DNA of 64,000 bases from an uncultured Eubacteriales bacterium (GCA_934432725.1 CAKRZE010000005.1:1-64000), one strand, 5' to 3'; numbered from the stretch's first letter, positions 53,902-64,000 are shown. Notes: generated by a model from the sequence alone, not told the origin. A program made the numbers and translations.

Positions 53902-56229
53902 ATGTCTAAAACGATTGAAAAAGCGGAGCAGGTCCGGCTTCCGGTGCTGCTCCTTCACGGAATCGTCGCGTTTCCGGCAATTCCGATCAGCTTTGAGCTG
54001 TCAAACGAAAAGCAGATCGCGGTCTGCGAAAAAGCAGAAAAGGAAGATTCCCCCATTGTGCTGGTGTGCCCCATGGCTGGGGAGGGCGAGGAGCCGCGCC
54101 TTCTGCCGGTCGGGACGGTTGCCGTCATCAAGCAGCTGGTCCGTCTGCCGGAGGGAAATGCCCGTCTGTTTGTGGAGGGCACTTGCCGTGCGGCGCTTCT
54201 TGACAAGCCCGATTTTTCGGAGCGCTGCCCGGAGGTGGATGTGGTGTGCAAGACCGTTACGCTTGAGGGAAACGGGGGCGTGAACGGGGAGGCTCTTGTG
54301 CTTGAGCTTCGGGACAGGTTCCGGGAGTTCTGCCGGCTTTTGCCGAAGATTTCAAACGAGCTTGTGGTGGCGGTCATGTCGATTCCGCATCCGGGCATGC
54401 TTGCCGACCTCATCGCCTGCAACGTTCTGGTCAATTATGAGGACAAGCTGGCGGTGCTTTCCGAATTTGATCCGCTGAGCCGCGCGCGGCTTCTGGCGGT
54501 TCTGATGGAGCGTGAACGGATGGTTCTGGAGGAGGAAGTGAAGATCCACCGGCAGGTGCGGGAGCAGATCGATCAGAATCAGAAGGAATACTATCTGCGC
54601 GAGCAGCTGAAGGTGATCCGGAATGAGCTCGGCGAGGTGGACGATGCGGACGGGGAGCTGGACGAGTACCGGGATAAGATCAAGGCGGCAAAGCTCCCGC
54701 AGGAGATCGAGGAAAAGCTTCTGAAGGAGGTCGGCAAGCTGGCAAAGACGCCGTATGCCTCCGCAGAGAGCAGCGTTCTGCGCAGCTATCTGGATACCTG
54801 CCTTGAGATTCCGTGGACGAAAAAGTCAGCCGACCGCAGCGATATTGAGGCTGCGAGAAGGATTCTGGAGCGCGACCACAACGGACTTGACAAGGTGAAG
54901 GAGCGCATTCTGGAATACATCGCGGTCCGGCAGAGAAATTCCGGACTGAACAATCAGATTCTGTGCCTTGTCGGACCGCCCGGGACCGGAAAAACCTCGG
55001 TTGCCGCATCGATTGCCGCTGCCATGAAGCGTAAATATGTGCGTGTTTCGCTCGGCGGCATCCGCGATGAGGCGGATATCCGCGGACACCGGAAAACATA
55101 TGTCGCAGCCATGCCCGGGCGCATTGTCAATGCGTTGATCCGCGCCGGGACGCGCAATCCGCTGATCCTTCTGGATGAGATCGACAAGATGACGCAGGAT
55201 GCGCACGGCGACCCCGCCTCCGCTATGCTGGAGGTTCTGGACGGGGAGCAGAACAGGTCTTTCCGGGATCATTTTGTCGAGCTGCCGATCGATCTGTCCG
55301 ACTGCATCTTTATCGCAACGGCGAACAGCCTGGACGGCATACCGCGCCCTCTGATCGACCGGATGGAAATCATCGAGCTGAAGACCTATACGCGCCATGA
55401 GAAGCTTGCGATTGCAAAGGATCATCTGCTCCCGAAGCAGCGGAAGCACCACGGGCTTTCGGCAAAGGATTTCCGTATGACCGACGGGGCGATTCTTGAG
55501 ATTATTGATTTTTATACGCAGGAGGCGGGAGTCCGGAATCTGGAGCGCGAGCTTGCGGCGGTGTGCCGGAAGGCAGCGATGCAGCTGACTGAGCATCCGG
55601 AGCTGACGCATGTCCGCGTAAAAGAAGGGGACATCGCATCCTATCTCGGTTGCCGCAAGGTTCTGCCGGAGCATATTTACGACAGCGATGAGGTCGGCGT
55701 GGTGAACGGTCTGGCATATACCTCGGTGGGGGGCGATCTGCTCCGCATCGAGGCTGCGGCGATGCCGGGCAGCGGGAAGCTGGAGCTGACCGGCTCGCTG
55801 GGCGATGTCATGAAGGAATCGGCGCATCTTGCGATTTCCTATATCCGGGAGCATGCGGAGGAGCTGGGGGTGACACCGGACTTCTATAAGACGAAGGATA
55901 TCCATATTCATGTGCCGGAGGGCGCGGTCCCGAAGGACGGTCCCTCTGCCGGCGTGACGCTGGTGACGGCATTGGCAAGCGAGCTGTCCGGGAAACCGGT
56001 CCGGCGCGATCTTGCCATGACGGGCGAAATCACGCTGCGGGGCAGGGTGCTGGCAATCGGAGGTCTGCGCGAAAAGACGATGGCTGCCTATAAGGCAGGT
56101 GTCAGCACCGTCTGCATTCCGGCGGATAACGAGCGGGATCTTGCGGAGATAGACCCGATCGTGCGGGAAAAGCTGCGCTTTGTTCCCTGCCGCAGGGTAG
56201 ATGACGTGCTTGCCAACGCGCTTCTGTGA
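53902..56229 (+). CDS. lon: ATP-dependent protease Lon
   Basis: 775 residues. N-terminal substrate domain (about 15-205), coiled coil (EKYY-type [14 protein letters not shown]), AAA+ core with Walker [10 protein letters not shown] and Walker [11 protein letters not shown], and the protease domain with Ser in PKDGPSAGV and Lys in [13 protein letters not shown]. Degrades misfolded and regulatory proteins. Full-length, intact, ribosome site AGAGGA. Confidence 0.98.
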   Translation: MSKTIEKAEQVRLPVLLLHGIVAFPAIPISFELSNEKQIAVCEKAEKEDSPIVLVCPMAGEGEEPRLLPVGTVAVIKQLVRLPEGNARLFVEGTCRAALLDKPDFSERCPEVDVVCKTVTLEGNGGVNGEALVLELRDRFREFCRLLPKISNELVVAVMSIPHPGMLADLIACNVLVNYEDKLAVLSEFDPLSRARLLAVLMERERMVLEEEVKIHRQVREQIDQNQKEYYLREQLKVIRNELGEVDDADGELDEYRDKIKAAKLPQEIEEKLLKEVGKLAKTPYASAESSVLRSYLDTCLEIPWTKKSADRSDIEAARRILERDHNGLDKVKERILEYIAVRQRNSGLNNQILCLVGPPGTGKTSVAASIAAAMKRKYVRVSLGGIRDEADIRGHRKTYVAAMPGRIVNALIRAGTRNPLILLDEIDKMTQDAHGDPASAMLEVLDGEQNRSFRDHFVELPIDLSDCIFIATANSLDGIPRPLIDRMEIIELKTYTRHEKLAIAKDHLLPKQRKHHGLSAKDFRMTDGAILEIIDFYTQEAGVRNLERELAAVCRKAAMQLTEHPELTHVRVKEGDIASYLGCRKVLPEHIYDSDEVGVVNGLAYTSVGGDLLRIEAAAMPGSGKLELTGSLGDVMKESAHLAISYIREHAEELGVTPDFYKTKDIHIHVPEGAVPKDGPSAGVTLVTALASELSGKPVRRDLAMTGEITLRGRVLAIGGLREKTMAAYKAGVSTVCIPADNERDLAEIDPIVREKLRFVPCRRVDDVLANALL

Positions 56230-56263
56230 CAAGAGGCATTTCTTTGAAAGGAACCGGATTGCC

Positions 56264-56872
56264 ATGAAGTTCAATATACAAAACGCTTCCCTGCGGATGA
56301 GCGCGGGGCTTGCCGAGCAGTTTCCCCGGGATCCGCTGCCGCATATTGTGTTTTCCGGCAGGTCAAACGTGGGGAAAAGCTCCCTGATCAATGCGCTCCT
56401 GGGAAGAAAGTCGCTTGCGCGGGTATCCTCTTCGCCCGGAAAGACCATCACCGTCAATTTTTATGAAATCGACCGCAAATTCTTTTTTGTGGATCTGCCG
56501 GGATACGGCTTTGCAAAGCGCAAGCCGGAGGATCGGGAAAGATGGTCGCAGCTGACCGACCGGTATGTGGCGCAGACAGACTGCGGCAGAAGGTTGTTTT
56601 TGCAGCTGATCGACTGCAAGACCGGTCCGAGCGAGGACGATGTGAACATGGTGAAATTTCTGGACGCAAGAGGCTTTCCCTATGTAATCGTTGCCACAAA
56701 GGCGGACAAGCCGAACGCGACCGACCGGGAAGCCATGCTCCGGCTGCTCCGGGAGGGCGGACGCACGGTTCTTCCGTTTTCCGCCCTGTCGGGTGCCGGA
56801 AAAAAGGAGGTCTGGGATGTGATTGTCAGCTTTCTGAACGGAAACGGTGCGGAGGGAGGCGTCATATGCTGA
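56264..56872 (+). CDS. engB: Ribosome-biogenesis GTPase EngB/YsxC
   Basis: 202 residues from ATG 56264 (GAAAGGAA upstream). G1 GRSNVGKSS, G3 DLPGYGFA, G4 ATKADK, G5-like FSALSG. Needed for assembly of the large ribosomal subunit. Follows lon by 34 bases; its end overlaps the next start. Confidence 0.96.
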   Translation: MKFNIQNASLRMSAGLAEQFPRDPLPHIVFSGRSNVGKSSLINALLGRKSLARVSSSPGKTITVNFYEIDRKFFFVDLPGYGFAKRKPEDRERWSQLTDRYVAQTDCGRRLFLQLIDCKTGPSEDDVNMVKFLDARGFPYVIVATKADKPNATDREAMLRLLREGGRTVLPFSALSGAGKKEVWDVIVSFLNGNGAEGGVIC

Positions 56873-57606
56873 GCTCCATACTGACAGGCTGGCGGAATCC
56901 GGAATATATTGCCCTGATTCTGCTCCGGATTCCCTGCGTGCTGCTTTCCCTGTGCATTCATGAGAGCGCGCACGGATGGGCTGCGGAGAAGCTGGGGGAC
57001 CCGACTGCGAGATGCATGGGACGCATCTCTCTGAATCCGCTGCGGCACTTTGATCCGATCGGGACAATCTGCATGGTTTTCTTCGGCTTCGGCTGGGCAA
57101 AGCCGGTGCCGGTGAACGCGCGGAATTTCAGGCAGCCGAAGCGGGATATGGCTCTGACTGCGCTTGCCGGTCCCGCCTCCAATCTGGGGCTTGCCTTAAT
57201 CGGCGCGCTGCTGTATCAGATTCTGAAGAATGTGTATCTTGCGGTCGGCTGGCTGACCGGCACGGGAGACGCGCTGTATCTGACTGCTCCGACCTCGCTG
57301 CTTTCCACCTTCACACAGTATTCTCTCATGCTGTTTGGCGTGTTCTGCTCTTTGAATATCGGACTGGCTATTTTCAATTTTATCCCGGTTCCGCCGCTTG
57401 ACGGCTCACGCATCTGTCTTTTGTTCCTGCCCGATAAGGTGTATTTCGGACTGATGCGGTATGAACGCTATATTATGATCGGAATGCTGGTGCTTCTGTG
57501 GTTCGGCGTTCTGGATGCTCCGCTGTCGTGGCTGACCGGTGTGGTCTACAACGGGGTCATGTGGCTGGCGGGCTTGCTTCCGAACGCGGTATTCGGACTG
57601 CTCTGA
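56866..57606 (+). CDS. Site-2 protease family (M50) membrane protein
   Basis: 246 residues from ATG 56866, overlapping the engB stop. Zinc site HESAHG in the second helix (LSLCIHESAHGWAAEKLGD), second motif NFIPVPPLDGSR, and five or six membrane segments. This is the YwhC/S2P group with unknown substrates. In this order of genes it normally precedes scpA. Confidence 0.93.
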   Translation: MLSSILTGWRNPEYIALILLRIPCVLLSLCIHESAHGWAAEKLGDPTARCMGRISLNPLRHFDPIGTICMVFFGFGWAKPVPVNARNFRQPKRDMALTALAGPASNLGLALIGALLYQILKNVYLAVGWLTGTGDALYLTAPTSLLSTFTQYSLMLFGVFCSLNIGLAIFNFIPVPPLDGSRICLLFLPDKVYFGLMRYERYIMIGMLVLLWFGVLDAPLSWLTGVVYNGVMWLAGLLPNAVFGLL

Positions 57607-57762
57607 CTCCTCTGGACGGCGCCCTATGGCAGTGCCGTGCATACCGGGCGGAAAAGCTCCGGCGCCGGGCAGACTGCTTTTTGCTGCCTCGGACGTTTTT
57701 GCTGCACCGGCAGCAGACACGGAGGCAGGGCTGTATTTGATTTTTGAAAGAGAGGTGATCCT

Positions 57763-58563
57763 GTGGAGGAGCTTTCCTTCCGGCTGGAGGTGTTTGAGGG
57801 ACCGCTTGATCTGCTCCTTGCACTGATTGCCAAAAACAAGGTGGATATTTCGGATATTCCGATTGCGCTGATTCTGGATCAGTATATGGAGTATATTTCG
57901 TCCATGCGGGAGCTGGACATGGAGCTGTCCGGCGAATTTATCGTGATGGCATCGGAGCTGATGCTGATCAAGAGCCGCATGCTTCTCCCGAAGCCGCCTG
58001 CCGAGGAAGAAGAGGACCCGCGCGAAAAGCTGGCGCGGGCGCTTCTGGAATATAAGCGCGCAAAGGAAAACGCAGTCATCCTGAACGAAAGATATCAGGT
58101 GTACGGCGCGCGGATCGTGAAGGATACCGAGGTAATCGACACCTCGCACGATATGCCGGAAAATCTGGACGTCACGCTGCTTGAGCGGGCATTCGGACGC
58201 ATTTTGCGGCGTTCAAGGGAAATCCCGCGGCTTGCCAAGGAGTCCGAGCGTGCCCTGCAGCGTCTTTTGCAGGCAAAAATCGTTCCGGTGGGCGGAAGGA
58301 TTTTCAGTATCATGCGGATCCTGTACCGGGAAGGGGTTGTTTCCGTGGAGGATATTCTGCTCCGGTCCGGTTCGCGCTCCGAAATCATTGCATATTTCCT
58401 TGCGCTTCTGGAGCTTTTGCGGTCGCAGCGCGTCCGGATTCTCCCTGCCGAAGAGGACGGGGACGGCATGCCGGAGGTCGATGCTCCCGTGTATCTGACG
58501 CTTGACAGGACGCATCGCCGGAAGCCGGCTGCACATATGACAGAAGAAAGGACGGGCGCCTGA
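57763..58563 (+). CDS. scpA: Segregation and condensation protein A
   Basis: 266 residues from a GTG after GAGGTGATCCT. Kleisin pattern FEGPLDLLLALIAKNKVDISDIPI, MASELMLIKSRMLLP at the start and a C-terminal winged part (EIIAYFLALLELLRSQRVRI). Bridges SMC heads in chromosome condensation. 156 bases after the M50 gene. Confidence 0.96.
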   Translation: MEELSFRLEVFEGPLDLLLALIAKNKVDISDIPIALILDQYMEYISSMRELDMELSGEFIVMASELMLIKSRMLLPKPPAEEEEDPREKLARALLEYKRAKENAVILNERYQVYGARIVKDTEVIDTSHDMPENLDVTLLERAFGRILRRSREIPRLAKESERALQRLLQAKIVPVGGRIFSIMRILYREGVVSVEDILLRSGSRSEIIAYFLALLELLRSQRVRILPAEEDGDGMPEVDAPVYLTLDRTHRRKPAAHMTEERTGA

Positions 58564-59126
58564 TGACAACAGAGGAATTGATGCGCGAAATGGAAGCGAT
58601 TCTGTTTGCGGCGGGATATCCGGTCTCATATGAAAAACTCGCGTCGGTTCTCGGCATTTCCGAGCGGGAGGTCTGCGCGCTGGCGGACGCCATGACACAG
58701 AAGTATGAAGACCGCGGCATTCAGCTTGTTCTGTTTGACCGCTCCTGCCAGCTCTGCACGCGTGAGGAATATGAAGCGCCGATCCGGCAGGCGCTCGGGA
58801 TCCGGGGGAGCGGAGGTCTGTCAAACTCCTGCCTGGAGGTGCTTGCGATCGTAGCGTATAATCAGCCGGTCACGCGTGCGTTCATTGAGCAGGTGCGCGG
58901 GTCCGACAGCGCCTATGCGATCGGAGTCCTTTCGGACAAGCAGCTGATCGAGGTGACCGGGCGTCTGGATGTGCCGGGAAAGCCGATGCTGTTTTCCACA
59001 ACGGAAGCCTTTCTCCGGGTGTTCGGGCTTCATTCTCTGGCAGAGCTTCCCGCCTCTGAGCTGCCGGGCATGGCGGAGGCTGCCGGGGCTTCCGCTTCGC
59101 AGACGGCTGCGCAGGAATCCGAATGA
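58563..59126 (+). CDS. scpB: Segregation and condensation protein B
   Basis: 187 residues, two winged-helix domains: MEAILFAAGYPVSYEKLASVLG and SCLEVLAIVAYNQPVTRAFIEQVRG ... LIEVTGRLDVPGKPMLFSTT. Start ATG overlaps the scpA stop (TGATG). Partner of ScpA and SMC. The region 59127-59375 that follows shows nothing definite. Confidence 0.96.
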   Translation: MTTEELMREMEAILFAAGYPVSYEKLASVLGISEREVCALADAMTQKYEDRGIQLVLFDRSCQLCTREEYEAPIRQALGIRGSGGLSNSCLEVLAIVAYNQPVTRAFIEQVRGSDSAYAIGVLSDKQLIEVTGRLDVPGKPMLFSTTEAFLRVFGLHSLAELPASELPGMAEAAGASASQTAAQESE

Positions 59127-59375
59127 AGCCTGCGTATCAGAAAAGGTTGCCGGGGCAGACCCGGCAAGGAGGCTGGACAAGCTTCCGCAAAAGCGCTCTT
59201 GGCGGTCAGGACGGCAGGGGGAGCCTGCCGGGAAGAAAATCGCGGTGCGTTCCCCGCATAAACCGACCGGACGGCAGCCTGATTGCTTTCAGGCAGGGCT
59301 GAACGCTGTCCGGGAGAGTCTTTCTGAATAAATCAGAGCCGCTTCGGCGATGCTTCATGGAAAGGAGGCGCGGAA

Positions 59376-60056
59376 ATGGGTCTTTATATCACGCTTGCCG
59401 TACTTGCCGGCATAGCGCTGCTTGTGTTTGCCATCGCGATGACCCGGATCAGCGTGATCGTGACCGTGGACGCCGCGCTTTCCGTTAAACTGAAAATTTT
59501 CTGCTTTACCGTCCCGCTCATGCCGGGAAAAAAGAAAAAAATCCGGCTGAAGGATTTTGAGATCAAACGCTTCCGCAGACGCCTGAAAAAGGAAAAGGAA
59601 AAAGAGCGGCGCAAGGCGGAAAAGAAAAAGAAGCAGGAGGAAAAGCAGAAGCAGAAAAAAGGTGCGGAGGAGCAGGGAAAAGAGAAAAAGAAGCAATTTT
59701 CCCTATCGGAGCTGCCGAAGCTGATTTCACTGGCAAAAAAGCTTATCGGTTGTCTGGGAAGGCATGTCAGAAGAGATATCCGGATCAGGCTTTCACTGCT
59801 GGATATCCGGGTTGGCTCCGGAGATGCCGCGAAAACGGCGGAGCTGTTCGGAGTGATTTCACAGTCCGTCTCATATCTGCTGACGCTTTTGTCCGAGACC
59901 ATGCGCCTTGAGCTGCCCGAGGACGCTGTTCTCTCTGCCAAACCGGATTTTCTCGCCGAAAAGACAGATATTCGGCTTCACTGCACCGTCTGGCTGCGGG
60001 TACACCATGTGGTTTCCCTGCTTTTCGGTCTGCTTCTGACCTATCTTCGCCAATAA
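59376..60056 (+). CDS. DUF2953 membrane protein
   Basis: 226 residues. One N-terminal membrane segment (LYITLAVLAGIALLVFAIA), a very Lys/Glu-rich linker (KKEKEKERRKAEKKKKQEEK) near residues 68-105, then the conserved C-terminal domain (RLSLLDIRVGSGDAAKTAELFG) and a last hydrophobic segment. DUF2953 genes usually precede ytfJ in Clostridia, as here, and are linked to sporulation by neighbourhood only. Confidence 0.88.
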   Translation: MGLYITLAVLAGIALLVFAIAMTRISVIVTVDAALSVKLKIFCFTVPLMPGKKKKIRLKDFEIKRFRRRLKKEKEKERRKAEKKKKQEEKQKQKKGAEEQGKEKKKQFSLSELPKLISLAKKLIGCLGRHVRRDIRIRLSLLDIRVGSGDAAKTAELFGVISQSVSYLLTLLSETMRLELPEDAVLSAKPDFLAEKTDIRLHCTVWLRVHHVVSLLFGLLLTYLRQ

Positions 60057-60105
60057 CATCCGGGCTTTCTGCTGCCCCGTATATATATGAAGGAGGAATT
60101 CTATC

Positions 60106-60627
60106 ATGTCCGACAACAAACTGAATGACATCATCAGCACCTCTCTGGAAAATATCCGCAGTATTGCAGATGCCAATACTATTATCGGCGCTCCGATCGA
60201 AACCAATAACAAAACGCTGATCATTCCGATCTCCAAGGTTTCGTTTGCCTTTGCCTCCGGCGGCGTGGATTATCTTCCGAAAAACGCCAAGGCGGACGCG
60301 GTTGCTGCGGTCAAGTCCGCTCAGCCTGCACAGGACGGAAAGGCTGTGAAGCCGAACGGAAAGGCTCCCTGCTTCGGGGGCGGAGGCGGAACGGGAGTCA
60401 CCATTACGCCGGTATGCTTCCTCGTTGTCAAAGAGAACGGCGATGTGGAGCTTCTGAACCTTGCGGACAATACACCGGTTCCGCCTGCGGTCGGAATTGT
60501 TGATTCGGTCAGCGGTCTGATCGAGCGCTCTCCCGATCTGATCGAACGGTTCAAGACAGTGTTTGCCAAGAAAAAGAAGGATACCTCTGCCCTTGATCCG
60601 GACGAGGCGGACGGAAAAGCCGAATAA
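60106..60627 (+). CDS. ytfJ: YtfJ/GerW family spore protein
   Basis: 173 residues, AAGGAGG-type ribosome site. Family pattern: TIIGAPIETNNKTLIIPISKVSFAFASGG, CFGGGGGTGVTITPVCFLVV, then a basic/acidic tail. GerW/YtfJ proteins occur in endospore formers, and the gene is the best single hint that the host sporulates. Follows DUF2953 by 49 bases. Confidence 0.94.
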   Translation: MSDNKLNDIISTSLENIRSIADANTIIGAPIETNNKTLIIPISKVSFAFASGGVDYLPKNAKADAVAAVKSAQPAQDGKAVKPNGKAPCFGGGGGTGVTITPVCFLVVKENGDVELLNLADNTPVPPAVGIVDSVSGLIERSPDLIERFKTVFAKKKKDTSALDPDEADGKAE

Positions 60628-60680
60628 CCGGAGCTTTTGCGTCATATAATGCAGTATTTCATATGAAAGCAGGTGAGGCT

Positions 60681-61850
60681 ATGCTTTCTGCACGGCTGCA
60701 CGGTGCCCTGCGAGGTACTGCATGTGTTGTTTTATCTTTGGTTCTGCTGGTGCCTCTTGCGGTGCCGCGGGTATCTGCCGAGCCGGCAGCGCCCGGGGTT
60801 TCGGCGAGCGCTGCCATCCTGATGGAAGAGGAGAGCGGAACGGTTGTGTTTGAAAAGAACGCGGATGAAATGCGTTCCATGGCAAGCACGACCAAGATTA
60901 TGACGGGACTTTTGGCGCTTGAGACGGAGGATCCGCAGACCCTGGTGACCGTTTCACCGAAGGCGGTCGGGGTGGAGGGCTCCTCGGTGTATCTGTATCA
61001 GAATGAGCAGCTGACGGTGGAGGATCTGGTTTATGCGGTGATGCTGGAAAGCGCGAATGATGCCGCTGCCGCTGTTGCGATTCATGTGGCTGGAAGCATT
61101 GAGGCTTTTGCCGAGCTGATGAACAGGAAGGCAGAAAGCCTCGGAATGACGCATACGCATTTTTCCAATCCGCACGGGCTGGATGCCGCGGATCATTACA
61201 CGACCGCCCGCGATCTTGCGACGCTTGCGCGGTATGCGCTTCAGAATGAGGAATTCCGCACGGTTGTATCAACAAAGCGGCGGGTGATCCCGCTTCGCGG
61301 AAATGAAGGTGCGCGGCTGCTTCTGAATCACAACCGGCTTTTGCGCAGCTATTCCGGGGCGATCGGCGTAAAGACCGGCTTTACCAAAAAAAGCGGAAGA
61401 TGTCTGGTGTCTGCCGCCGAGCGGGACGGAGTACGGCTGATCGCCGTGACCCTGAACGCACCGGACGACTGGCGGGATCACGCCTCCATGCTGGATTATG
61501 GATTTTCCCGCTTCCGGCGGGCGGCTCTGGCGCAGGAGCATTCGATCACTGCATCTGTCCCGGTGGTGGGGGGAGTGACCGATGCCGTGACCGTCTCCAA
61601 TACGGAGGCGCTGTCGGTGACCCTGCCGGTCGGGGCTGCGGAGCCGGAGCCTGTGCTTGAATTGCAGCGGTTTTACTATGCGCCGGTCATCGCCGGGGAA
61701 ACGCTGGGGAGAGCCGTGTGGTATCTGGACGGGCAGGAAATCGGCAGTGTGCCGCTTGTGGCAGAGGAAGGCTCGGAGGCGCGCACGCCGGAGAAGAAAA
61801 ACATCTTTCAGCGCTTTTTTGACTGGCTTGGCGGCTTGTTCCGGAAATGA
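60681..61850 (+). CDS. dacF: D-alanyl-D-alanine carboxypeptidase
   Basis: 389 residues from ATG 60681 (AGGTGAGG just upstream; an earlier in-frame ATG at 60663 lacks a ribosome site). Signal peptide, penicillin-binding motifs STTK, SAN and KTG in order (MASTTKIMTG, ESANDAA, GVKTGFT), then a C-terminal beta domain and amphipathic tail (FQRFFDWLGGLFRK). Trims peptidoglycan stem peptides. Sporulation DacF fits the neighbourhood. Confidence 0.93.
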   Translation: MLSARLHGALRGTACVVLSLVLLVPLAVPRVSAEPAAPGVSASAAILMEEESGTVVFEKNADEMRSMASTTKIMTGLLALETEDPQTLVTVSPKAVGVEGSSVYLYQNEQLTVEDLVYAVMLESANDAAAAVAIHVAGSIEAFAELMNRKAESLGMTHTHFSNPHGLDAADHYTTARDLATLARYALQNEEFRTVVSTKRRVIPLRGNEGARLLLNHNRLLRSYSGAIGVKTGFTKKSGRCLVSAAERDGVRLIAVTLNAPDDWRDHASMLDYGFSRFRRAALAQEHSITASVPVVGGVTDAVTVSNTEALSVTLPVGAAEPEPVLELQRFYYAPVIAGETLGRAVWYLDGQEIGSVPLVAEEGSEARTPEKKNIFQRFFDWLGGLFRK

Positions 61851-62208
61851 GCGGGCGGATGCGCAGTTTTTTCGGAGCGCAGACCGCCTGCCTCCGACAA
61901 AACGCGGTGCCGCGCCGGAAGGAGTGCCGGGGAACGGCGTGCCGGCTCCTGCCGTGCGGCAGGATATCCTGAGGGCAAAAACGGTTTGTTTGTGCGGGAC
62001 GGCGCTTTGACCGGGAAAAGTGCAGCAGGAGCTTTTTCTGTATGAACCGGCGGAGGAAATCCGAAAACGGCGGATGCGGAACGGAAAGACCGGGATTTCG
62101 GGATGAGCTGTCCGGCGATATTTGGCTGCCGGGCACATGACGGCGGCGGGTCCGATGCCGCAGGAATATGAAAGGAAGCTCTCGGTCTGCGAGGGCTATG
62201 GGGATAAT
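61851..62208. other. Intergenic stretch without a supported gene
   Basis: GC-rich, between dacF and rluB. No tRNA, no terminator with a clear T-run; open frames lack ribosome sites. Confidence 0.5.
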
Positions 62209-62970
62209 ATGCAGTCAGTCAGACTACAAAAATACATTTCCGATTGCGGCTTGATGTCCAGACGCGCCGCCGAAAAGGAAATTGCCGCCGGGGCGTTCTG
62301 TGTCAACGGTGTCAGAGCACAGATCGGATGCACGGTGGATCCGGAGACGGATGAGATTACTTACCGGAATCATCCGCTGAAGAAGGCGGAGGGACATTCC
62401 TATGCGGTGCTGATGCTGAACAAACCGAAGGGCTATGTGACAACAATGCACGATGAAAAGGGACGTCCGTGCGTTTCGGAGCTTGTCAGCGATTTCGGCT
62501 CCCGTGTGTATCCCTGCGGCAGGCTGGATATGGATTCGGAGGGGCTTTTGCTCCTGACCAACGACGGTGCTCTTGCCAACAAGCTGACGCATCCCAGCCA
62601 CCATATTCCAAAGGTGTATCATGTCCGGGTGAACTGTGAGATCACGCCGGAGCAGCTTGCTGCCCTGAACCGTCCGATGCGGATCGATGACTATCTGTGC
62701 AAGCCCGCGCATGCCGTGATCGTGACCAGAAAGCCGGAGTATACGGTTCTGGCAATCACGCTGTATGAGGGCAGAAACCGCCAGATCCGGAAAATGTGCG
62801 AGCAGCTTGGCATGAAGGTGCTTGCTTTGAAACGGGTTGCGGTGGGGGAATTGAAGCTGGGCACGCTGAAAACCGGCATGTGGAAGAAGCTGACGCGGGC
62901 ACAGTATGAGTATCTGAAGAAATACGGGGACGGCGGGAAGAACACCTCCGGACGCGGAAAGGAACGGTGA
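62209..62970 (+). CDS. rluB: Pseudouridine synthase, RsuA/RluB family
   Basis: 253 residues from ATG 62209. S4 domain RLQKYISDCGLMSRRAAEKEI, catalytic Asp in GRLDMDSEGLLLLTNDG, VYHVRV and EGRNRQIRKMCEQLG. Modifies ribosomal RNA. The B type is the usual assignment in this gene order; the exact target cannot be proven here. Confidence 0.94.
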   Translation: MQSVRLQKYISDCGLMSRRAAEKEIAAGAFCVNGVRAQIGCTVDPETDEITYRNHPLKKAEGHSYAVLMLNKPKGYVTTMHDEKGRPCVSELVSDFGSRVYPCGRLDMDSEGLLLLTNDGALANKLTHPSHHIPKVYHVRVNCEITPEQLAALNRPMRIDDYLCKPAHAVIVTRKPEYTVLAITLYEGRNRQIRKMCEQLGMKVLALKRVAVGELKLGTLKTGMWKKLTRAQYEYLKKYGDGGKNTSGRGKER

Positions 62971-63377
62971 ACGGTATGCTGAAAATCATTCCGGTGCAGA
63001 CAAAAACGGAGCAGGAGGAGCTTTGCCGCCTGTTTCCGTTTGCATATGATGCGGAAAAGTTCATGTATGCGGAATATGAGGACGAGGTTTTGATCGGAGC
63101 GGCGCAGTTCCTTTTGAAGGGGACGTGCGGAGAGCTGACCGAGCTTGCACTTTTGCCGGGACATCCCGCCGATATCGGCGCACTGTTCATCATGGGACGG
63201 GCAGTATTGAATTTCATGGACCTTTGTCATGTGCCGGATGCCTGCTGCACCTGCGTGACGCCGGAAAATGAAAAGCTGATGGAGATGATCGGGTTTTCAA
63301 GGCAGGAGGACGGTCGGTATACGGTCCGGCTGGAGGGCTTTTTTACAGAGCCGTGCAGAGACGGTCACTGCCATTGA
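62967..63377 (+). CDS. GNAT-like acetyltransferase
   Basis: 136 residues (GTG 62967, overlapping the rluB stop; ATG 62976 is an alternative). Alpha/beta pattern YEDEVLIGAAQFLL, GELTELALLPGHPADIGALFIMGRAVLNFM, and a C-terminal CVTPENEKLMEMIGFSRQEDG resemble a short GNAT domain. No further assignment. Confidence 0.75.
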   Translation: MNGMLKIIPVQTKTEQEELCRLFPFAYDAEKFMYAEYEDEVLIGAAQFLLKGTCGELTELALLPGHPADIGALFIMGRAVLNFMDLCHVPDACCTCVTPENEKLMEMIGFSRQEDGRYTVRLEGFFTEPCRDGHCH

Positions 63378-63424
63378 CTGCTTTGGCTGGCGGCTTTCCT
63401 TTGTCCGGACGGTACGGCGGGGGC

Positions 63425-63460
63425 AAAAAGACTGTTGCGGGAATGCGACAGTCTTTTTTT
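63425..63460 (+). terminator. Terminator behind the rluB operon
   Basis: AAAAAGACTGT / ACAGTCTTTTT with inner GC / GC pairing and a T7 run. Confidence 0.8.
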
Positions 63461-63462
63461 GC

Positions 63463-63979
63463 GGAATAATTGACTTTGGACGCCTGTCGGTTCGGAGCGG
63501 GTTGTATGAAGGAACGGCAGCCTCGGGTTTGGAATGCGGCGGAAAGGACGCTTCCGGACGTTTTAGAGATTGATATGCGGATGATATCTTTGGCGGATCG
63601 GGATATGTCATGCGGAATGCGGTGTTGTAACGCCGCGCTGCCGGCGTATAAATGGAAAACTTTTGCACATACTGTGAAAGAGTACCGGCGCTGCGGATTC
63701 GGATTCGCGCGAAGAGGCGGTCCGCGGCGGCATTCGGATGTGTGTTTGGGGGCTTCACGCTTCTGCCGCAGACGCGATTCCCGGTGGTGGCACCTGCATG
63801 CGGACCGTATCGCCCGAAACGGAAGGCTTTCCGCCGGACGTGAAAGGAGTCAGGCACCGACGGGTTTCTCCGGATTTCCGGGCGGCGGTGTATGGTATGC
63901 GGTGGGGCAGGCTTTCGGAGAACACTGCAAAAAATAAGAACGCCTCCGGAACGGATGCGATTTTTTGGGGACGGAAAGG
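63463..63979. other. Intergenic stretch without a supported gene
   Basis: GC-rich; the long overlapping open frames on both strands lack ribosome sites and domains. Nothing definite seen. Confidence 0.5.
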
Positions 63980-64000
63980 ATGAGCTTTGGAATGAAACAG
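63980..64000 (+). CDS. Possible gene start cut by the right edge
   Basis: ATG at 63980 or 63992 with a GGAAAGG ribosome site just before; only the first few codons are in the window. No product can be named. Confidence 0.25.

Noticed and set aside
54826..56457. Minus-strand frame of 543 codons
   Set aside because: Antisense to lon and engB.

Overview
The window looks like a chromosome segment from an anaerobic, endospore-forming lineage of Clostridia (Firmicutes). The basis is the order lon, engB, M50 protease, scpA, scpB, DUF2953, ytfJ/gerW, dacF, rluB, plus hemW, lexA, comM, ssrA-smpB, potABCD and class II fba; spacing and ribosome binding sites are low-GC Gram-positive in style although base composition is moderately GC-rich. 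No species is assigned.

Region 1 (1-7.15 kb, minus strand) is a tightly packed run of six genes of unclear role: a gene cut by the left edge, a membrane protein with two Rossmann/TrkA-N-like domains and a RyR-like tail, a 1150-residue MORN-repeat protein, a YwqG/DUF1963 protein, a small unknown and a Sel1-like protein. It is a candidate uncharacterised system.

Region 2 (7.3-15.8 kb) is a decayed conjugative or mobilizable element: regulators, a frameshifted HTH gene, a chimeric VirB4-VirD4 gene, PrgI, a Tn4451-type block (large serine recombinase, TnpW, relaxase, remnant MobC) and a second gene nested in the relaxase in another frame. It ends beside tRNA-Tyr. A surface protein gene follows (16.2-16.9 kb).

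Region 3 (17.2-28.1 kb, minus strand) is a defence island. A promoter with repeats drives an HTH regulator, two C5 cytosine methyltransferases and an McrB/McrC pair (the layout of LlaJI-type restriction-modification), then a Hachiman pair: hamA (two frameshifts, no standard start codon) and hamB (3' truncated). hamB runs directly into a serine recombinase gene that lacks its start and carries two frameshifts. The restriction module looks intact; Hachiman and the recombinase look dead unless the indels are sequencing errors.

Region 4 (28.7-64 kb) is core chromosome: tRNA-Ala, tmRNA and smpB; cell-wall and envelope genes; potABCD; hemW and lexA; comM; a dihydroorotase homologue without metal ligands; a response-regulator-like protein with a degenerate receiver; acyl-ACP thioesterase; fba; mazF; and the lon to rluB series. 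Several long GC-rich intergenic stretches (48.9-49.7, 52.2-53.0, 61.9-62.2, 63.4-64.0 kb) hold no gene I can support, and one intergenic repeat occurs twice (34.7 and 45.8 kb).
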